Assembly: GCF_040675855.1 (NCBI RefSeq)
Contig: NZ_JBEGIK010000001.1
Location: 3,100,001 to 3,164,000, forward strand
Direction of reading: 5' to 3'
Origin: Microbacterium sp. LWH3-1.2
GTDB taxonomy: Bacteria; Actinomycetota; Actinomycetes; Actinomycetales; Microbacteriaceae
Length of the DNA: 64,000 nucleotides
Positions 58,219 to 64,000 of this stretch are shown in pieces. The notes beneath the pieces were generated by a model. It made no database searches, had not been told where the DNA came from, and worked only from the letters and a program-made list of their open reading frames with translations. How positions within the stretch are numbered: the first letter of the stretch is position 1; every line of letters begins with the position of its first letter. The position numbers and the translations under genes were made by a program.

Positions 58219-59276
58219 GCGCGCAGGCCCTGCTCGACCGCCTCGATCTGGGAGACCGGCACGCGCTCCTCGTCGTGGTGCGCCAGGTGAGGGTCGCCGG
58301 GCCCGTAGTTCACGGCCGGCACACCCAGCGCACTGAAGCGCGCGACGTCGGTCCAGCCGTACTTCGGCCGGGGCTCAGCGCCGACAGCCGCGAGGAACTC
58401 CCGGGCGAGGGATGCGTCCAGTCCGGGCCGCGCGCCGGCTGCCGCATCGACGACGTCCACCTCGAAGCCGGCGAACACGTCGCGGACGTGGCTCTCCGCC
58501 TCGACCACGTCACGGCTGGGTGCGAAGCGGTAGTTGATCTCCACCTCGCACAGGTCCGGGATCACGTTGCCGGCCACACCGCCGTTGATGCGTACCGCGT
58601 TGAGGCCCTCGCGGTAGACCAGGCCTTCCACCGCGACGTCGCGCGGGACATACGCGGCGAGGCGGTCGAGGATCGGAGCGGCCTTGTGGATCGCGTTCTC
58701 GCCGATCCATGCCCGGGCGCTGTGCGCGCGCACCCCGTGCGTGCGAACGATCGCGCGCAGATTGCCGTTGCAGCCGCCCTCGACTTCGCCGTTCGACGGC
58801 TCCCCGAGGATTGCGAAGTCGCCGGCGAACAGATCGGGGCGGGTGCGGGCGAGCCGGGTCAGGCCGTTGAGGTCCGCGTCGACCTCCTCGTGGTCGTACC
58901 ACATCCAGGTGATGTCGACGCGGGGGTCGGCGAGCTCCGCGGCGAGCTTGAGCTGCACGGCGACGCCCGCCTTCATGTCGACGGTGCCGCGGCCCCAGAT
59001 GAAGGGAACCCCATCGACGTCGACATCTTTCGTCGGCACGTTGGCGTTGATGGGGACAGTGTCGATGTGACCGGCGATGACGACGCGCTGCACCCGATTC
59101 AGGCGGGTGCGGGCGACGATCGTGTCGCCGTCGCGGTACACGTCGAGGTGATCGAGGGCAGAGATCTCGTCGAAGATCGCGTCGGCAAGAGTTTTCTCGT
59201 CGCCGGAGACGCTCGGAATGTCGCAGATGATGCGAGTGAGTTCGGCTGAGGGAAGAGTCAGATCGAGCGCCGGCAT
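58200..59276 (-). CDS. dapE: Succinyl-diaminopimelate desuccinylase
   Basis: 358 aa from ATG 59276. It removes succinate from N-succinyl-LL-diaminopimelate in lysine and peptidoglycan-precursor synthesis. M20 marks: AGHIDTVP (H70, D72), GRGTVDMK (D100), the catalytic and bridging pair DHEEVD (E130, E131) and the C-terminal YGPGDPHLAHHDEERV with the last zinc His. The lid domain lies between ~180 and 290. It is directly downstream of the rRNA operon on the same strand, separated by a 15-bp-stem terminator that leaves only 38 bp for its own promoter. Confidence 0.94.
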   Translation of the reverse strand: MPALDLTLPSAELTRIICDIPSVSGDEKTLADAIFDEISALDHLDVYRDGDTIVARTRLNRVQRVVIAGHIDTVPINANVPTKDVDVDGVPFIWGRGTVDMKAGVAVQLKLAAELADPRVDITWMWYDHEEVDADLNGLTRLARTRPDLFAGDFAILGEPSNGEVEGGCNGNLRAIVRTHGVRAHSARAWIGENAIHKAAPILDRLAAYVPRDVAVEGLVYREGLNAVRINGGVAGNVIPDLCEVEINYRFAPSRDVVEAESHVRDVFAGFEVDVVDAAAGARPGLDASLAREFLAAVGAEPRPKYGWTDVARFSALGVPAVNYGPGDPHLAHHDEERVPVSQIEAVEQGLRAWLASS

Positions 59277-59314
59277 CCCTCGAGTCTACCGAGCGCCAAA
59301 TGGGTCCGTTAACG

Positions 59315-59347
59315 CGGAATGGCCACCCCGTGGGGGTGGCCATTCCG
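59315..59347 (-). terminator. rRNA operon terminator
   Basis: Perfect 15-bp stem (59315-59329 with 59333-59347) with a 3-base loop, starting about 10 bp beyond the 5S 3' end in the direction of transcription. It separates the rRNA operon from dapE. Confidence 0.92.
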
Positions 59348-59356
59348 TGAATGGGT

Positions 59357-59475
59357 GTCCGGCGGTGTCCTACTCTCCCACAGGGTCCCCCCTGCAGTAC
59401 CATCGGCGCTGAGAGGCTTAGCTTCCGGGTTCGGAATGGGACCGGGCGTTTCCCTCTCGCTATGGCCGCCGAAAC
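59357..59475 (-). rRNA. rrf: 5S ribosomal RNA
   Basis: About 119 nt, ends approximate. Read on the minus strand it starts GTTTCGGCGGCCATAGCG and ends ACACCGCCGGAC, with the terminal helix I pairing across both, the conserved CCCATTCCGAACCCGGAAG loop and GGGAGAGTAGG. Confidence 0.95.
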
Positions 59476-59585
59476 TCTTTCGATGTTTCAGGTCTTCACA
59501 ACGTGAAAAGTCTATGTTTTGTTGTGTTCCCGACCGTACATCGGGAACCACTCAGTGGACGCGAGCACCAGAAATGTTGGTGTTA
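59476..59585 (-). other. 23S-5S spacer with pre-23S processing arm
   Basis: About 110 bp without a gene. It holds an 8-bp hairpin (59526-59533 with 59541-59548) and a 15-nt segment (59553-59567) complementary to one in the 16S-23S spacer (62799-62813). Confidence 0.8.

Positions 59586-64000
<4,415 letters not shown>

Overview
The window comes from a high-GC actinobacterium, almost certainly a member of the Microbacteriaceae and most likely Microbacterium. The support is the 16S/23S/5S operon at the right edge, very high GC3, frequent GTG starts, a C50-carotenoid operon, and gene neighbourhoods that match conserved actinobacterial blocks. The genus assignment rests on recognition of the rRNA and gene content, not on a search.

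Layout. 1-4.8 kb: an ABC exporter (permease cut by the window edge, plus an ATPase with a very long disordered N-terminus), a sugar-phosphate nucleotidyltransferase-like gene and an unknown hydrophobic protein. 4.9-11.5 kb: a maltokinase-like kinase behind a LacI-type operator candidate, then a cell-envelope cluster of three CDP-glycerol glycerophosphotransferase-family proteins and one GT2 glycosyltransferase. 11.6-16.1 kb: an HtrA-like membrane protease, an aminotransferase, a nitrilase-family hydrolase, a small membrane protein and an initiator tRNA with a strong terminator. 16.1-22.3 kb: a MarR regulator (CrtR-like) divergent from idi-crtE-crtB-crtI-crtYe-crtYf-crtEb. These seven genes overlap by 4 bp at every junction and can carry isopentenyl diphosphate to a C50 carotenoid of the decaprenoxanthin or sarcinaxanthin type. 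A perfect 21-bp palindrome lies in the divergent promoter region.

22.3-42.9 kb is a genome-maintenance and housekeeping block whose order resembles, from memory, the Rv3193c-Rv3211 region of Mycobacterium tuberculosis: UPF0182, PDZ/Lon-like protease, DUF2342 zincin-like protein, a cyclodehydratase-like (TOMM leader-binding) protein, UvrD2, NudC, an aminoglycoside-phosphotransferase-like pseudokinase, AdnB, AdnA, DUF3107, a ferritin-like protein and a DEAD-box helicase. 42.9-52.5 kb holds a SHOCT membrane protein, a PHP phosphoesterase, an EEP-family phosphatase/nuclease, an aminopeptidase P, a gamma-glutamyltransferase, a divergent pair of citrate-synthase-family genes (one fused to a helix-turn-helix), an alpha/beta hydrolase and a general-stress-type membrane protein. 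52.6-59.3 kb is a second conserved block: MgtE-N/CBS protein, DUF1003, Mrp ATPase, TatB, O-methyltransferase, DUF3117, a polytopic mannosyltransferase-like protein and DapE. 59.3-64 kb is an rRNA operon on the minus strand (16S truncated by the window end) with inverted repeats flanking the 23S that would form its processing stem.

There is no CRISPR array, insertion sequence, prophage or integrase. The most unusual points are the HTH-citrate synthase fusion with an operator-like repeat in front of it, the UvrD2 that lacks its usual C-terminal domains and overlaps a convergent gene by 200 bp, the apparently dead APH-fold kinase, and a possible 14-codon leader peptide coupled to the DEAD-box helicase.
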